The notes below the pieces were generated by a model. It made no database searches, had not been told where the DNA came from, and saw only the letters and a program-made list of their open reading frames with translations. Shown piece by piece: positions 24,410 to 41,800 of a DNA stretch of 64,000 bases. The DNA is taken from contig NW_025062475.1 in assembly GCF_000002995.4 (NCBI RefSeq), positions 2,882,528-2,946,527 of the forward strand, in the 5' to 3' direction. The position numbers and the translations under genes were made by a program. Numbering within the stretch: the stretch's first letter is position 1; each line of letters begins with the position of its first letter. The stretch comes from Brugia malayi (lineage: Eukaryota > Nematoda > Chromadorea > Rhabditida > Onchocercidae).

Positions 24410-25109
24410 CTGAAAAAATAATTTGTTTGGTTTGTGATGATTTGCTGGAAGAGCGGTTTGTTTACTGGTATTTATGATATGGGAAGCATTAACAGATTAA
24501 ATATAAATCAAACTTTCAGGAATTAATTTGCAAACTTATAAATTAATCAATTCAGATTTACCTGTAACTTAATTAATATCAATTTTACCTGTAACATTAA
24601 CCTATTTTCAGTCTTATCCACTCATCATTCACTAATTTATTAGGAAATATATTTCGTAGATTGTTTATGGTCAATTATTTATTGAAAGAGAAAAATTTTT
24701 CAAACAATTATTTGCATTATAAACCGCTTAATAACAAATTACTTTCATAGATAGTAATATATGAATGAATAAGTAGTAATATTTGAAGCAATTGATATTC
24801 GATTTGTAAAATTAAATTATTCAAATATCTCATTGTATAGTTTTGTGATAATTATGTTTGCAGTTGTTTCTTTTTTTTTTCCTTTTTTTTTTTTAAATTA
24901 ATTAAACATAGTAACAAATAAACATTTACAATAATAGAATAGATAACACCATCTATTATTTTACAATTTTAACATAAATAAATGTAATAAAAGAAAAGAA
25001 AAAAACAAGAAAACAAAAAGAAAAAAAAAAAATGTTTAAAATATGAAATAATAAAATGATGAATGAATTGAACAAAGAATAAATATATTAATATTATCAT
25101 CTCAATAAA
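24410..25109. other. Intergenic or unresolved AT-rich stretch
   Basis: No exon with matching splice sites was found on either strand. The right part holds T- and A-rich runs and the 3' UTR of the EGF-like gene. Confidence 0.5.
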
Positions 25110-27092
<1,983 letters not shown>

Positions 27093-29584
27093 ATACAAAC
27101 AAAAAAAAAAAAAAAAGAAAGAAAAAGGAAATATAAACAAATACAGCTAAGATAATAACAATAATATTACTATTATTATTATTATCACAAAAACTATAAT
27201 AGCACAATAATTATTGTTATTGTTCGATCTAAATTGTATTCTCGCTTTACCTAAAATTAAATTTCTTCCATAAATATTGAAAAACTCTTTCAGCGTTTAT
27301 TTATTAGTGAAAAAAAAAAGAAAAACGAGTTAGAACAAATTTGATTTAAAAAAAAAAAAAAAAAAAATTGTTAAATATAATTTAAAAAAGAAAACAAATG
27401 CGCTATTTTACATTGCCAACTATCACAAATACATGAATTAGTATTAGTAGTAGTAAATAGATTGATTGTATCATGATGTTGTTGTGTGATTGACCTAGAC
27501 AGGTATGATAATATATGATCGTATCACTTCTGGTTCAATAATCATTCATTCATTGATCTAAATCAATCATTAATCAGTACCGCCCTCATTTCTCATGAAT
27601 GAACAACCAAACAACGAACTCATTCAGTTATTTATCTTTCATTTCGTATTTTTTAGTTCATTTTTTCAATCATTGCTATTGACCTTATTCTCTTAGAATA
27701 GCTGTTACACAAATTTCATTTCAACTTTTAATAAAAATACCTCAAATTTGGGACATTTATTTATAAATAGTCATTTGAACTGTGTGACATTGACGATAAA
27801 TCATTCACTCAATTATGTTCGAAATATAATTTTTAGAATATTATTTAGTATTGATTTTGATGTGAAATGAATTCTTTTCCTTTCCTTTTTTTTTGAAACA
27901 AAATTTCAAATTATTTGTTTAAAAAAAAAAAAAAAAGAAAGAAAATTGCATTTGTGTCATGAAGAAGAAATTCTGAACACTTTTGAAAGATGTGAAGTGT
28001 TTTTACCTTTGAAAAGTGATCAGAAAAAATAATTTTTTAATGTTCCTGGAAGTTCAAACTTTTGTAAATTCTTAAATTCTGCTATGGAAATGGATTATTC
28101 TTTTTTTTTTCTTCTTTCTTCTTTTTTGGTCTAACTTGAATTCATCAAAGTTCAGTACAGTTAATATTGGCAATTTCAAAGTATTATAAACTTTTTGCGC
28201 CAGAATGTATGTTTCAATAAATGTTATAAATTGTTTTTTTTAATCACATATTTACTTCATTTCATTTTATCAATGTTATCTCCAAATAAGCATAAAAGAG
28301 GAAAGTAAAGAAATATGCATACAATTAAAATAAAAATTAAAGTTTTATATAAAATGAAGAAAATTATACAAGCGAAATGTGAAAGATATTACAAACAAAT
28401 ATTCCAATTAATAAAAGAAATATTAAAATAAAAAAAAAAAATACCTAAAACAATAATACATTAACACACTTTTGGTGAAGGGAAGAGTTTCTGTGCAAAA
28501 TAGAGCATTAAAAAAAAGTTTGAAAATATGCAAAAGATGAAAATAACAGAAATGAAACAATAAACACACGAATATCGCTCACAACAATTTCAATAATTAT
28601 TTTAGAATGAACAAATGAAAATTAAACAAATGAAAATTTTCAAAAAAAAAAAAAAAAAATGGAACAAAAAAAGAAAGAAGAAAACAATGAAAAATGTAAA
28701 GCAATTTTATATGATGAATTGATTTATGAGAAATAATATTGAAGATATTATTTAGTAATAAATAAAATAAAATGAATAAGAAATTTTATGCAAAAATATT
28801 AGTAATAAAGTGGGAAAAAATACATGTATCTTCAAGAACTTAAGAGAAAGAAAGAATGAATTAACAAAAATGAATTTAAAATTTAACTTTTGACATATTT
28901 CACCGACTTTTCGACAAGTGATAGTAATATTTTAAATTAATTTCATATAATTTTCATTTTAAATTAATTAGAAAATTGAGAAGTAATAATAATAATACAT
29001 TATCATATACATATGCATATTTTGCAAATGATTTCTTCGTTTCGATTATCATTATTAACAAAAAAATTGGTATAAAGTGAGCTAAATATTTATCGCATAT
29101 CACAAAAAACTATTATCAAAATTTTTTTTTTTTTTTTTTTAAATCAAAATAAATTGAATCATTACAAGTATACTTATCACATAAGCATTTATATAGCAGA
29201 AAAAATTAGCACAAATAGATTTATTAATTTATCGCAACTTATTTACATTCACATCACAAAGAATCGATGAGAGAGAGAGAGAGAGATAAAAAAAGCATGA
29301 AAAGAAAAGAAGAAATTTTCAAAAAATTTCGAAAGACATTGAAATTACAGAAAAAAAATTTTTTAAAGAATTTAAAAATCATTGAAATATATTAATGGGA
29401 AAAAAAAAAGAAATGACAATGATTTCATATGTTAAAATTAAAAACTATTATTAAAAAAAAAAGAAAGAAAAATATTGATAAAATTATTCCAATTAATTGT
29501 AATTAATAAATTTTGAAATTTACAAAAAAAAAAAAAAAAAATCTTAGGAAAAAGAAAAAAGAAAGAATAAATGAAGGAATAAGC
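27093..29584. other. Intergenic region between the EGF-like gene and the RhoGAP gene
   Basis: This holds the promoter side of the EGF-like gene (nearest 27.1-27.7 kb, with a less AT-rich patch at about 27470-27620) and the 3' UTR of the RhoGAP gene on the right. Homopolymers are dense, with a (GA)n run at 29268-29287. No coding exon was found. Confidence 0.55.
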
Positions 29585-32500
29585 TCATAATTGTTCATCA
29601 CCCGAAGAAGGTAAAACTTCACTTGGTGATGTCATGTCACCATTTGATCCAATTGACGATGAAATACTACCATCTGTTGATCTAACAATCTTTGGTATTG
29701 TTGATAATGTCATCTTAGTTATAGGTTTTTTATTGGTACCACAAGTGATACTATTATTTCTAATTTCAACTCTTTCACCTTCATTGGTACCATCATTTAC
29801 AAATACAGTTGAGGAATTCTTCATCAATTCAGCAAATTTATTTACTTTAATACCAATATTTGAATGTGTATTTCCGGTTTGTGAGGTTATTGATGCACTG
29901 CTTTTACGTTTCATTTCTTCTTTTAAACTCTGAAATATTATTTTATTATGAATGTATGATATAAGTGATAAAAGTGATCATTTTTTTATGAGAATTCATC
30001 TCTTCAATGAAACCTTTTTTATTTAATAAATTTCCGTTCAAATAAAAGGTTATTTATGGTGGTACGTTGAGTAGTGAACATCTTAACTTTACTTTATATA
30101 AAATAACTTAAAGTAAACTTTCGACTAAAGTAACCTTACGAATGATATCCATATCACTGAGTGTATGTCTCCTCCATAACTCTCGTCGATCACTCATTTT
30201 AACATGTGTTTTCATTTTAGATCCATCAATAGATGGAACTTTCTCACAATACTGAGCTACCGGAATCGGCATAGCATCTACCATTTCAGATTCCGAAACT
30301 GTCATATGAGATCGATGAAGCTAAAAATGTTTGCTTTTGTAACTTTATTTTAAGGTTTTGCATTAAATTCAAACATTTAAAATTGATTCAAATTTTGAAA
30401 AATTACTTCGTATTTCAAATGTTTCTTTATAATTCATTTTACTCCAATTCTATCTTAAATTCAAATTTAAATAAATCAAAATCTTTTGTTCAAATATGAA
30501 AATAAGGATGAATATTAATATTTATACTGTGTTTAATTAATATGATAATAAACAGTGAATGAATGAATACCTTTGGCTGACTTTCTGAACGTTTCGTCTC
30601 AGTGATAAGCAAATATTGACATGATAAAGGTATTCCAAGCATTACATCTTCCTGATCCCTGGAACCACTACAGCAATCTTCGCTAGTGGATGATTGCATT
30701 CCTTGATGAGATCGTTTAAAATGATCAGAAATACCGGAGGAAAAATTAAGTTGTGTTACCTGAACAAATAAATCAAATGTTGAAAATGATACTTTCCTGA
30801 ATATTAAAACTAAACAACAAGAAAAAAAAATTTTTAATTTTAATATAAAAAAAAAAAATAATCATAACAATTCAAGATTATGATCATAAATAAATGATAT
30901 GATAAAAAAAGGAAAAAATTCTTTACTATTAAATGATAAAATGTAGTATTAATACTTTCTGCTTTTTTTTTTGTATAAAAGTTAAAAATTTTATTTCTAA
31001 AATGACTTACTTCTGCAGCTTCTAAATCAGGATGTCTCGGTGATGCACTAGCATTACGTGTATATGGTGACAAATCACTGGACGCATAATCACTACTTGC
31101 AGCAGCCAAATGATCAATGCAAGAAATTGTCACAGGTATAGTTAAAGGTGCAGATGATGTCGTGCTGTAATCAGATGTTAATGATAAAGCATCTGTGGAT
31201 GAAAATTCTTCTGCTGTTGTTGTCTTCATTGATACTGATTGTGATGATGGCGGTTGTGGTTGTACTGCTGCTGGTGCTGCTGGTGGTGGTGGTGGTGGTG
31301 GTGGTTTCTGGAAAAAGAAAAAATGTTAAGTGTAAAAGATTGAAGTATAAATTTTATCAATTATTAACATTTTACTCAATTTAGAAAAAATAATTTTTTT
31401 TTTTTTTTAAATTAAAATAATAAAATTAATTTTCAAATAGCAAAAAATAATAATCGTAATACTTCGTCATGAATCTTTTGTGGAAGACAATGCTTCGTTT
31501 TCATTCCCATTTCAATTTCACGTCTTTCAAGTGCAGTAGATGCCCATCCTTGAAGTTGTTGTAAACGTCGAATTTTTTCACGTGTTTCAGCGCTTAATAC
31601 ATCAAGCGTTGGTAACGATGCTAAATTAAGATGACGAGAATGATTAACAAGTTCATCCAAATCAGCATCCGTATCATCTAGATCAGCATCTGTACCAGCA
31701 ATAAAAATTCGTCGTGCAGAACAAATTTCCTAAAAATCAAACGAAATAATTTTAATTTAAATAAAATAAACAAACAAACAAACAAAAAAAAAAAAAAAAA
31801 AAAAAGAAATTCATTCAAATCTATGCAATTCAAATAGTATGATTTATTACTTTCAAAAAAAAAAAAAATCTCAAAATTTAAATATTAGTGTTATACTTTT
31901 AAAATATCATAGTTTTTATATATGGTAGTAGCAGTAGTAGCACCTATCTACTATCCTATAGCAATGAATTTTACATTAAGTTTAATAAAATTGTTTTAGC
32001 TCATTTCTTTTGTTGTTCAACAACAAAAAAAGCCACAAAAATTAGCTACCCATTGTTATTAAAATTTAATTTTAATAAAAAAAATTAATATATATCAAAG
32101 TTATTTCGAATTTCGATTAGAATTAAAACTAAAATTGAAATAGTCTAAAAGTAGAATGTAATTAGTATAAAAAAGACCTTTTGTCTTCGACGTCTCATTT
32201 CATCTGCTTCCGTACAATTCAGTACATTTCCCGCACTTTCATCTTTTATTTCGCATAAATTGAAGGGAGACGTCACTGTATGACATGTCGAATCATGCGA
32301 CGAACCAAGCGAAGGCGAATGATCAGCTGATGAACTGGTACCAGCGTACTGCTGCGTGCACTTGCCTAGAGTTTGCTGTTGACGTGACGCTATTTCAGCG
32401 TCGATATCACGTTCCTGTAATTCTACAAGATGTAACTTCCGATGTTAGGGAAATGAATGATAAAAATATCTTTACAGAATTCAATTTTCACAAATATATC

Positions 32501-35500
32501 AAATTAGGATAAAAAAATTATCTCAGATATCAGCAAGTAAAAAAATGATAATCTGATAATCTAAACTGATATAAACCTGATAAACTCCTGTAACTGAATG
32601 TTCGGATGTATTAGCAGTACTATCCATTACTCTCGTAACTTTACTTATATTTTGCGTGGATGAAATACTTGGAGCATGAATTGAATGATCACGTAGTTTC
32701 TTTCGTTTTTCACGTTTCGAATTGCGTCGCACATTTAAAATCTGTTTTATCTAAAATTGATAATGGTTATGAACAATTATAGTTAGTTATATTTTAGATT
32801 AAATTATTAAATATTTGTTAATAATATGCAATAATTAAATGCTATTACTACCTTTCCACTTTTTTGTGCATCCATTAAAGCAATAGCTTCAGCCTCATTA
32901 ACACGTCTAATTAAATTATGCATATCATTAAATGATGAAGTAGTAATACTGCATTCATTTTCACTATTACCAGTTGCAACATTACTACCAGTAGCAGAAT
33001 CATTTGATGTGAAAATTTGTGGTGGTACTTCATCATCCATCGTAATATTATCATCAAACATCCAATCACACTATAATCAAAAAGTTTTTAATTTAAAAAA
33101 TTCAGGAAAAAAAGGAAAGAAAAATAGAAATAATGATAAACAATTGTATAATTTTATAAAATCATATAATAAATTAAAATATATTTGTTTTTCTTTCATT
33201 CATGTTTTCTTATTTGTCTTAAAATTAAAAGTTTAAATTTTGAATAGGTAATAGTTTAATTTGTAATTAGTAAGCAATTAAATGAATCATACATATGTAA
33301 TGAATGTTTCAATAATTTTGCATTGATCAGACATATGTGTCACCATGGTAGCCATATTGTCATCACTTGGCCTTACAATTGATGGACCAAACATCAATGC
33401 TAAATTACGCGTTTCCATCTGCAAAAGTATACAGTATGCTTATTTGATTGGCAAATAAGAAATTTCTTAAAAAAGTCTTTCGACTAAATTTCTTTGTTAG
33501 TTATCAATTTTTTTTTTTAATGATTATTAAATAAAAGTTCTTTCAAAAAAAAAAAAAAAAAAATTAAAACAAATAATTTAATTGTAAGTTAACCTTATTA
33601 ACATCGCTGTGTTCAACTACCGCTCTTAAATGTTCCATTAAATATTTCAATGTTTGATAATGAGCAGAAGGAAGTTTACGAGTCTATAAAATAAACATAA
33701 ATCATTTCATATAAGTTTAATTACCAAAGTATATTTACTTTCAACTTTAAAAAAAAAAAAAAAAAAAAACTTTTTTCTATTAAAGAGAAGAAGCATTTTC
33801 CATTTTTCAAAAAAAAAAACTCGCATATTTATTTAAAAAATATATATAAAATCATAAAGGAAAACAAAAATTTTCAGTTTTTTTTTTTTTTGGAAGAACA
33901 AATAATTTACTAAATAACGAAGTTTGCGTAATCGTTGTGGATGTGAAGCAATTCGATTTGCATCAATAAAAAATGGATATAATTTATCTGTTAGCAACGG
34001 TTCCGGTAATTTACGCAAGAACATTTTTAATAGGCTACTTACAACATTTACATCATTCCATCTTGAATCCGTAAAATCGATCTGAAAAAAATGTAAAAGA
34101 AAAGAAAAGGAATTTTTTTTTTTGATTGGTAATTTAATATATTAGTCGAAGTAAATGAATAAAATTAAATTATACAAATGGTTAATATTTTGAATTTTTC
34201 TTCTTTTCCAATAGCTAATTATTATGCTTAATTTTTATTCAACATATTATAACATACACTTTTATTGGAAAATATTTTAAATTATTAGCACTTGAATAAA
34301 ATTTAGTAATGTTTACTTCAATAAAAAAAAAAAAAAAATTAATTCTAAAATTAATTCTATAAAATAAAATTAATTCTATTAAAATGTTAAATGTGAAACT
34401 TTTTAATATTTCAAAATGAATTATACATTGAAAGATTGATGATTGTTTCTTTCTTTTACTCTTTTCATCTCTATTTATTTATTTTTCATTCATAAATTTT
34501 GTTAATATAAGATAGAAATTTAAGAATTCGTATCTTTTTTTTAAATTTAAATTTCAAATATTTACATTTGCAAAACCACTATTAAGTGTTTCTTTCAAAG
34601 CATTCACAGCAGCCGTATTACCCGGAATTCGATAAATGCCAACCGTATCCATACCATTTGCTTCTACTACTTTTACACATAATCTAATAATTAATGGTAC
34701 CATCTGCAAAAAAAAAAAAATTCAAGAAATTCTATTTTTGTTATAATATAATTAAGATTTAGAAAGGAAAAAAAAATGAAAATGAAAAATTTGAAAATAG
34801 AAATTTTCATTTTCATCAAATGAATAATATAATGGAAATTATTAAAATTATTGATATTTCATATTGATTCCATGATTACTTTAATTCTGATAGATAGCAC
34901 ATTTTCAAAAGGAAAGAAAAAAAAAAAATGAAAAAATAAAATGAGTTGAAGAGAAGAAAATGCTAAATTAAAAATGAACATATCAAAATATATGTCATTG
35001 TATGAAAATTTAAAATAATATCAATTTAAATCTTATCTTATCTTATCTTCAAAAATCACTGAAAAAAGTTTATTTAGCAAAATAACGAACTTAAAATTAT
35101 TCCTAACACTTATTAAATGTCAAGAATAATTTTAAGTTAGAATAGTTATATATAATAATGGTAAGAATAATTATATACAATAATTAATGTTAAGAATAAT
35201 ATTAAGAATACATTTAATTAAATAATCAAAATTAAACAAAGCAAATTAGCTAATTTAAATGCTATTTTTAATAATAGTACTCCTCTTACCTGTAATTACT
35301 CATATCAAGTTATCCAAGGTAATCTATACATGTATATATATCACAAATCTAATTAGATTAAATAATTAAAATCAAATAATTAAATGAAACATTCAGTTAG
35401 CTTATAAAAAAATTGCTAACATTACGTCAACTAATTTTCTCTAAAATTATTTAGTCAAACAACAACAACAACAACAACAACAATAACAATAACAAAAGAA

Positions 35501-36635
35501 AACTTACATCACCACTACCACTTGTAGGATAATCAACAATTTTTTGACCTAATGCAGATGAATGTTGAGGTGGTTGTTGATCAGATCGACTAGTTGAACA
35601 TTGTTGTTTTATTGTTTTTGTTTTTTTCCACTTACGAATAGTTTTTGGTGTTGATGTATTGATCGTTTGATCATCTTAAATAACAAAAAATTAAATAAAT
35701 ATAGGAAAAAAAGAACAGATCTAAAAATAGTATCAAATGAAAATTTTAAACAAATCTGATAAATAATTTTTTTTTTTTTTTATCAAATTTGTTTAAAAAA
35801 AAAAAAGAAAAAGAGTGCAATAATTTTGTTTATGTATAAAATTGATTATAATTTTTGATACGAAGAAATAAATATATTTCTAATAACACAATGCACAATT
35901 ATCATTTAACCAATAATATCATTTTGAAAATAACTATGATAAGAAAAAATTATCATAACAATTACTCTTTTTTGTTCATTTCTCTCTCTCTCTCCCTCGA
36001 AAAACTTTTCTCTCCTAAAACAATTGCTGAAAATTCATTTCATATCATTAATCTCTTCTTATCATACCATTAGTTGCTACAGTTCCTTCACTGTAACCGG
36101 ATCCTGAATCAACAGAGGTTCCCGGTTGTAAATTATGATCCATAGATGGTGCAGCAGAACAATATCGTTTATTAATACCTGGTGATGGATAATGTGATGA
36201 TTTAATTTTATACCTAAAAAATCGTTTTATATTCATTAAAAAATTAATTTTAAAATAATTTAAAAAAGAGAAAACAAAAAAAAAAAGAACATTCTTTTTT
36301 GAATGAGAAAAATTGATATGATATGATTAAAAATGAAATTAATAAATTGAAAAGATATATTGAAACTATCATACCTTTGCATAATTAATTTAGTTGTAGC
36401 ATCACCGGTAACCTGATTTGCACCGGAAATGCTATTATTAGAATCATTCGTACCACAACATTTCACCGTGACTGGAATACATCTGGATGATAACTGAGTT
36501 TGATCATTTCGTGAACTATTGATTAGTGATGATTGACCTTCGTCTATTCCTTGTGATTCATATTCATTAACTGTATGAAATCGACTACAACGACTAGTTA
36601 AAGACTGTTGTTGTTGTTGTTGTTGTTGATGATGG

Positions 36636-36666
<31 letters not shown>

Positions 36667-38777
36667 CTTGTTGAAATTTGTTTAAAAATTTCTGAAATTA
36701 ACTTTATATAACTATTAAAAAAAGAAAAGAACATTAATGAAAACAATCATTGATATCGAAAGAATAAGAATTATTTAAGATTAAATTATTTAAGAAAAGT
36801 TAAATTTAAATATTTGTGAAATATTTTATAATCCTAAAAATATTTAATAAAACTAAATGAATTATTCACAGATCATTGTTAAGAGCTTTTGCAAATGTGT
36901 TAGCTATGCTAGTTTTATTTTTTTCTGATATATGGATCAGGTTCATGAAATTATTTTCAGGAAAACTCTAACAATGTAAATTCTATTCATTTCCGGAAAA
37001 GAAAAAAATTCCTGCTTTTTTTCTTTTTAACTGATTATCTGTAAAAAATATAATTTCAATTAAATTTGAAATCAAATTTCTAGCAAAAAAAAAAAAAAAA
37101 AAAAAAAAGAAAAAGAAAAAATGAAAGAAATAGAGAAAGAAGAGGAATGAGCAAGAAAAGAAAAAGATTCTGTGAAAAAAATCATTTCAAATTCTCTTAT
37201 ATCAAATAAATCTTTAAAAATTATAACAATCTATTCTTCACGGATATCACTTACGTACGTATATACACGTATACTTTAGAAAAAAGTAAATATAAACTTT
37301 TAATGTAAACATATTACGAGATGAATATAATGAAATAATTGAAAGAGTATGTAGTAAAATTACATTTTAAATAGTAATCAATCATTAGTTGATGAGAAAA
37401 AAAAAAGAAAAGGACAACAAAAGATTCATATGAAAGGATGAAAGTGACACAAAATTGTTTACCTTTCTCCAAAAATATAACTTTTAAATTATTTAGATGC
37501 AAAAATATAGAAATTATCAAATGACCTTACCATTATTATAATTAATACTGCTAATAATACAGTAATTAAATCATATTTCAAATAAGAATGGAATTATTTA
37601 AATTACTGAACAATAATATTTTAATAATAATATTAATAATAATACTAGTAATAATAATAATAAATAATACTCTGTATGAATTGTTATATGACATCCGTAG
37701 TATTTGTGGTAGAATTCGACAAAACTTTGACGATCATAAATTGTCCACCCATGACAAGTAGGTAATTTTGAAGTGCATTTTGATGAGAACGATAATAAAA
37801 TATGATGGAAATTGAAAGAGGCAAACAAATTCATTGAATAGATTCAATAAGGAATAGTGACAGTTATACTTAAAATAACAATCAAATTGATTCTTCACCG
37901 TGTCACCTTATCTCTACAAATGACACTTATGTATATATCAAACAATTTTATGCATTTTAATTGGATATTAGATTTAAAATTTGAACAATTCACTTTATTT
38001 CTTTTTTCATTTTCATTCTTCAAAAAAAAAAAGAAAAAAAATTGTTACCAATATTCTTTAATGATTTCAAGTTTTCTTCTTTTTACCAAAAAAAAAAAAA
38101 ACAGTAATTAACTTTTCAATTTATTACCTAAAGAAATAAATGAAGAGAAAATGTATGAAAGATATGAAATGAAAAGTGTCAACGGAAACAAGACAACAGA
38201 TTAATAATTTTATATTTCTCAATTAAAAAATGTCCTTCATTTTCAATAATGAGAGAGAGAGAGAGGGAGAGAGAGAGAGAGAGGGAGAGAGAGAGATGAA
38301 TATATGAGTGTGTCTATTATTATAATCTACCTGTCCCTTTCATTAACCTGTAATTATAGCTAGGAATGGAATAAATGATAGATGAGGTATGGCAATAGTA
38401 CTTCAAACATACACAACACTCACTCATCAATAATTAATAATAATACTAAAGTGACTTCAGCAGTAGTAGTAGTAGCATAATTGGTCATCTACCAATCATT
38501 TATGGTAGATACATTAAGCGAAACATCATAATATCACCTGCAAATTTCATTCAATTCAAATATATACAAAGTAGACAAACATACACACACATACACGCAC
38601 ATACACGCACATACACACATACATACACAGGTAAACACATTGCATGGAACAAATTTATTTCCACCCCAAACTAAAATTTCATCGAATACCTAAAGAGCAA
38701 TCATAGATGAATAAATGGATGGATGGCCTTTCTTATCCTTTTCATATTTAAAGCTAATTTACTTGGATTATATTGGT

Positions 38778-38821
<44 letters not shown>

Positions 38822-41800
38822 TACATGAATTGTAAAGTTTTCAAATTTATATTATTTTTAGGATTAAAAAAATTCATTCTTTTCATCCTTTTCTCATCAT
38901 CATCTACACTTCAATTATATCAGATCAATTAAAAATTGTTGAGAATTTATTTCAACGGCATACACAATGAGAAAAATCACCGCCACAACCGATGACAATT
39001 ACCGCCAAATCTGGTGACAATCATTTCTATTTATTATCGATATAATTATTAGTAAGAAATGACTAGATAAAAAGTATGTAAAGAAGAGAAAGTATTTGTA
39101 GTTTATTTGATTGAATTAATGGATAAATCAAATTATAAACATATCTATTTAGGAATATGTTCACATGTCGCTTTCTTTTTAATCAATTATAATTCATATT
39201 TTTGAGTTACACATATAAGTTAACAGTGATTAAAAGAGACTGATAAGTTAACAGTAATTGAATGAATTCATATCAAATACTGCTTACAAGGAACTGATAA
39301 ATTAACAGTAATCAAACAAACTACAATATATTTAAATTCACATAGTATCCTTATAAAGTTGAAGAATTGATAAAATATAAAATTAAAATAAACAATATTT
39401 TCATTGGTATAAAATTCATTTAACTAATTTTATTAATTGAAAACAAAAGCTTATTGATAGTATTGAAGAGAAATAAATATAAAATAACATTTGAATAAGA
39501 AATTGAAAGGATGTCACAATTATAGATAACGTATGAAGTAAGCTTAGCTTAGCTTAGCTTAGCTTTTTTAACCTAAGCAAATGAACTATTTGGAGTTGCA
39601 ATGGAAGAATCATTACAGACCAAAGTAAGAAGAAACCAACAGAAAGCAGACAGAAGCTATTTAAATAGTAAATAAAATTAATGAAGCTAAAGCCAAAGCT
39701 ATCTTTTTCCTCTTTCTCTTTTCAACCATTCATTCATGAAAAGTAATAGTGAGTAGCAGTAGTAGTAGTAGTAGAAGTAAAGTAGTTAGTTAGTTCTGTC
39801 ATTTCTATTTTCATCCAATATTCTTCCATTCAATCAAATATTCACTTTCATAATAAACAACACCAATGCTATCCGTACGGATATGCTAATGAAGAAAGCA
39901 GAAAATATATTTTATTTTGGAAAGAAATAATTTATGAGTGAAGGAAAAAAAACTAAGAAATAAATGAAATGGAAAGGAAAAAAAAAAAGAATTATATAAA
40001 ATATATTAATGATTATATATTGAATATATGTCAGATAAAATTTAATCTGAAAATATTAAAAAAAAAAATACAACTATGATAAAATAGGTATAAAATAATG
40101 ATTAATAATAGAATAAAATGGAAAAGTGAATATGAAATACAAATTTTGAATGTAACATTTTTAAAATATTAAACTTTTTTTTTTTTTTTTTTAAATTTTG
40201 ATAATGGTTGAATTATATCTGATAATTTAATTGATATATAATCAAATATTGAACTTTTAAACAGTTAATATTGTCATTTCTAAAAATTAATAAGTATAAA
40301 CTATAAGGTATAAATGAAGAATTTTTTTACTATTATATTCTAGAAAATGCTTTTTTGTTAAATTAGACAGAAATTTTTGGTGAAAATATAGATAAAAAGA
40401 TAATAATAAGAACCAACAAGAACAAAAAAAAAAAAGGTTCAAATTTAAGAGAAAATGAAGAAAATAAATAAAAAAAGAAAAGAAAAGAAATATTATTTAT
40501 AATAATTTTCATTTAATATAATTGTTGTCATATTTTTCAATTTCAATATCACATATTTTAACCACTGGAAAAAAAAAAAAACAAAACTAGAAATGAAGCA
40601 ATGCTTTTCAGGTTTTAAATTTCATTTTGGCAAGCAGTAATAGCAAATAATAAATATAAAATATGTGGCATTGTAAATTTCTTTCTTTCTTTCTCTCTTT
40701 TTTAAAAAGTAAACAAGAAAATTTCGCCTGCAATTCATTGTGATTAAAGAAAAAAGAAAAACGACAAATTTTTAGGCAGAAGAAAGAATTTTCATATATA
40801 TTATATATGTGTGTGTGTGTGTGTCACCTCAAAGTACTGAATATTTGACATTATCAGTGATATATGCAAAAATATCAGAGATAATTTGCGACTTTTACAC
40901 GATGATAATAGATAGAGTCCCTCTCTCTCTCCCTCTCCTCTCTCTCTCTCTCTCAGTATAATATAAGATTTAGGACTACCTTAAATAGTACTTTATTGAT
41001 TTTAATTAATATTTAAATTGATGAATAAACTTTGTTAACAATTTTTATTTGATCTATTTTATAACATTAAAAAATTTGCGATCATTTTTATTTCCAAATG
41101 AAAAAAAGCCAAAAGTGCAAAATGTCAAATAAGACTTAAAAGATTAATTTAAGTTAATATTATACTAAATGACATTGAAATTTTGATTAATTATGGTCAA
41201 TTATACATCCTTCTAAATATTTAAATTATAGTAACCAAAAGAAGAAATTTACTCTTTAACATTTTAAAGTTATTGTAAGTAACTCTTCAACCTATACAAA
41301 TTGTCTTTTTTAATACAGCAATGCAGAAGTCTTTAAAAGAATTCATTTCTTCTTGAAAAAATAAAAATAAAAACCCTTTCTAGGCATGCAAAATCAATTT
41401 CTTTCAAACTAAAAAAAAAAAAAAAAAAAAGAAAAAAAGGAAAAATTCATATTTCATCAATTTTAAAAAGAAAAAATGGGAAATAAAAAGCAGTAAAATG
41501 AAATTCGAATAAACTATAAATAAAGCTAATATGAAATACATTCATCAACGCTCAATCATTTTCATTTTAATTTAATTAAAAATGAAAAAAAAAAACGCCA
41601 ATATTATCGTCAACAACAGCCATCATTTAACAACAAAAAATTCACTAAAAATTTCTAATTTTCATCGCCACTTATATATTACATTTATCATTGGTAATTA
41701 CAATGTTAGTTAAACTGTAAAATTCCTTTCCACAAAAAAAAAAAAAGAGAAAAAAAGAAGAAAAAAAAATTGTAAAATTTTGAAAAAAAATTATTGATTA

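Noticed and set aside
29634..29933. Forward 99-codon ORF with hydrophobic segments
   Set aside because: Antisense shadow of the last RhoGAP exon.
31148..31384. Forward ORF rich in Val/Leu
   Set aside because: Antisense of the polyproline and Ser-rich exon; the Val run is the reverse reading of Pro codons.
37250..37533. Further ATG/donor pairs in the 8.8 kb intron (GTAC|GTAAGT near 37250; ATG|GTAAGG at 37531-37533)
   Set aside because: The first leaves the wrong phase unless a poor donor is used; the second is only an ATG abutting a donor in pure AT sequence. Too weak to list as exons.
37598..37834. Minus-strand 78-codon ORF (MNLFASFNF...) in the RhoGAP intron
   Set aside because: No donor in the right phase and no similarity recognised.
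38318..38545. ATG-plus-donor stretches MKGT (about 38350) and MKFA (about 38556)
   Set aside because: Both leave one base over, which does not fit the phase-0 acceptor of exon 36691.
39536..39566. (AGCTT)n run read as possible telomere-like TTAGC repeat
   Set aside because: The nematode telomere repeat is TTAGGC; this is a short pentanucleotide slip.
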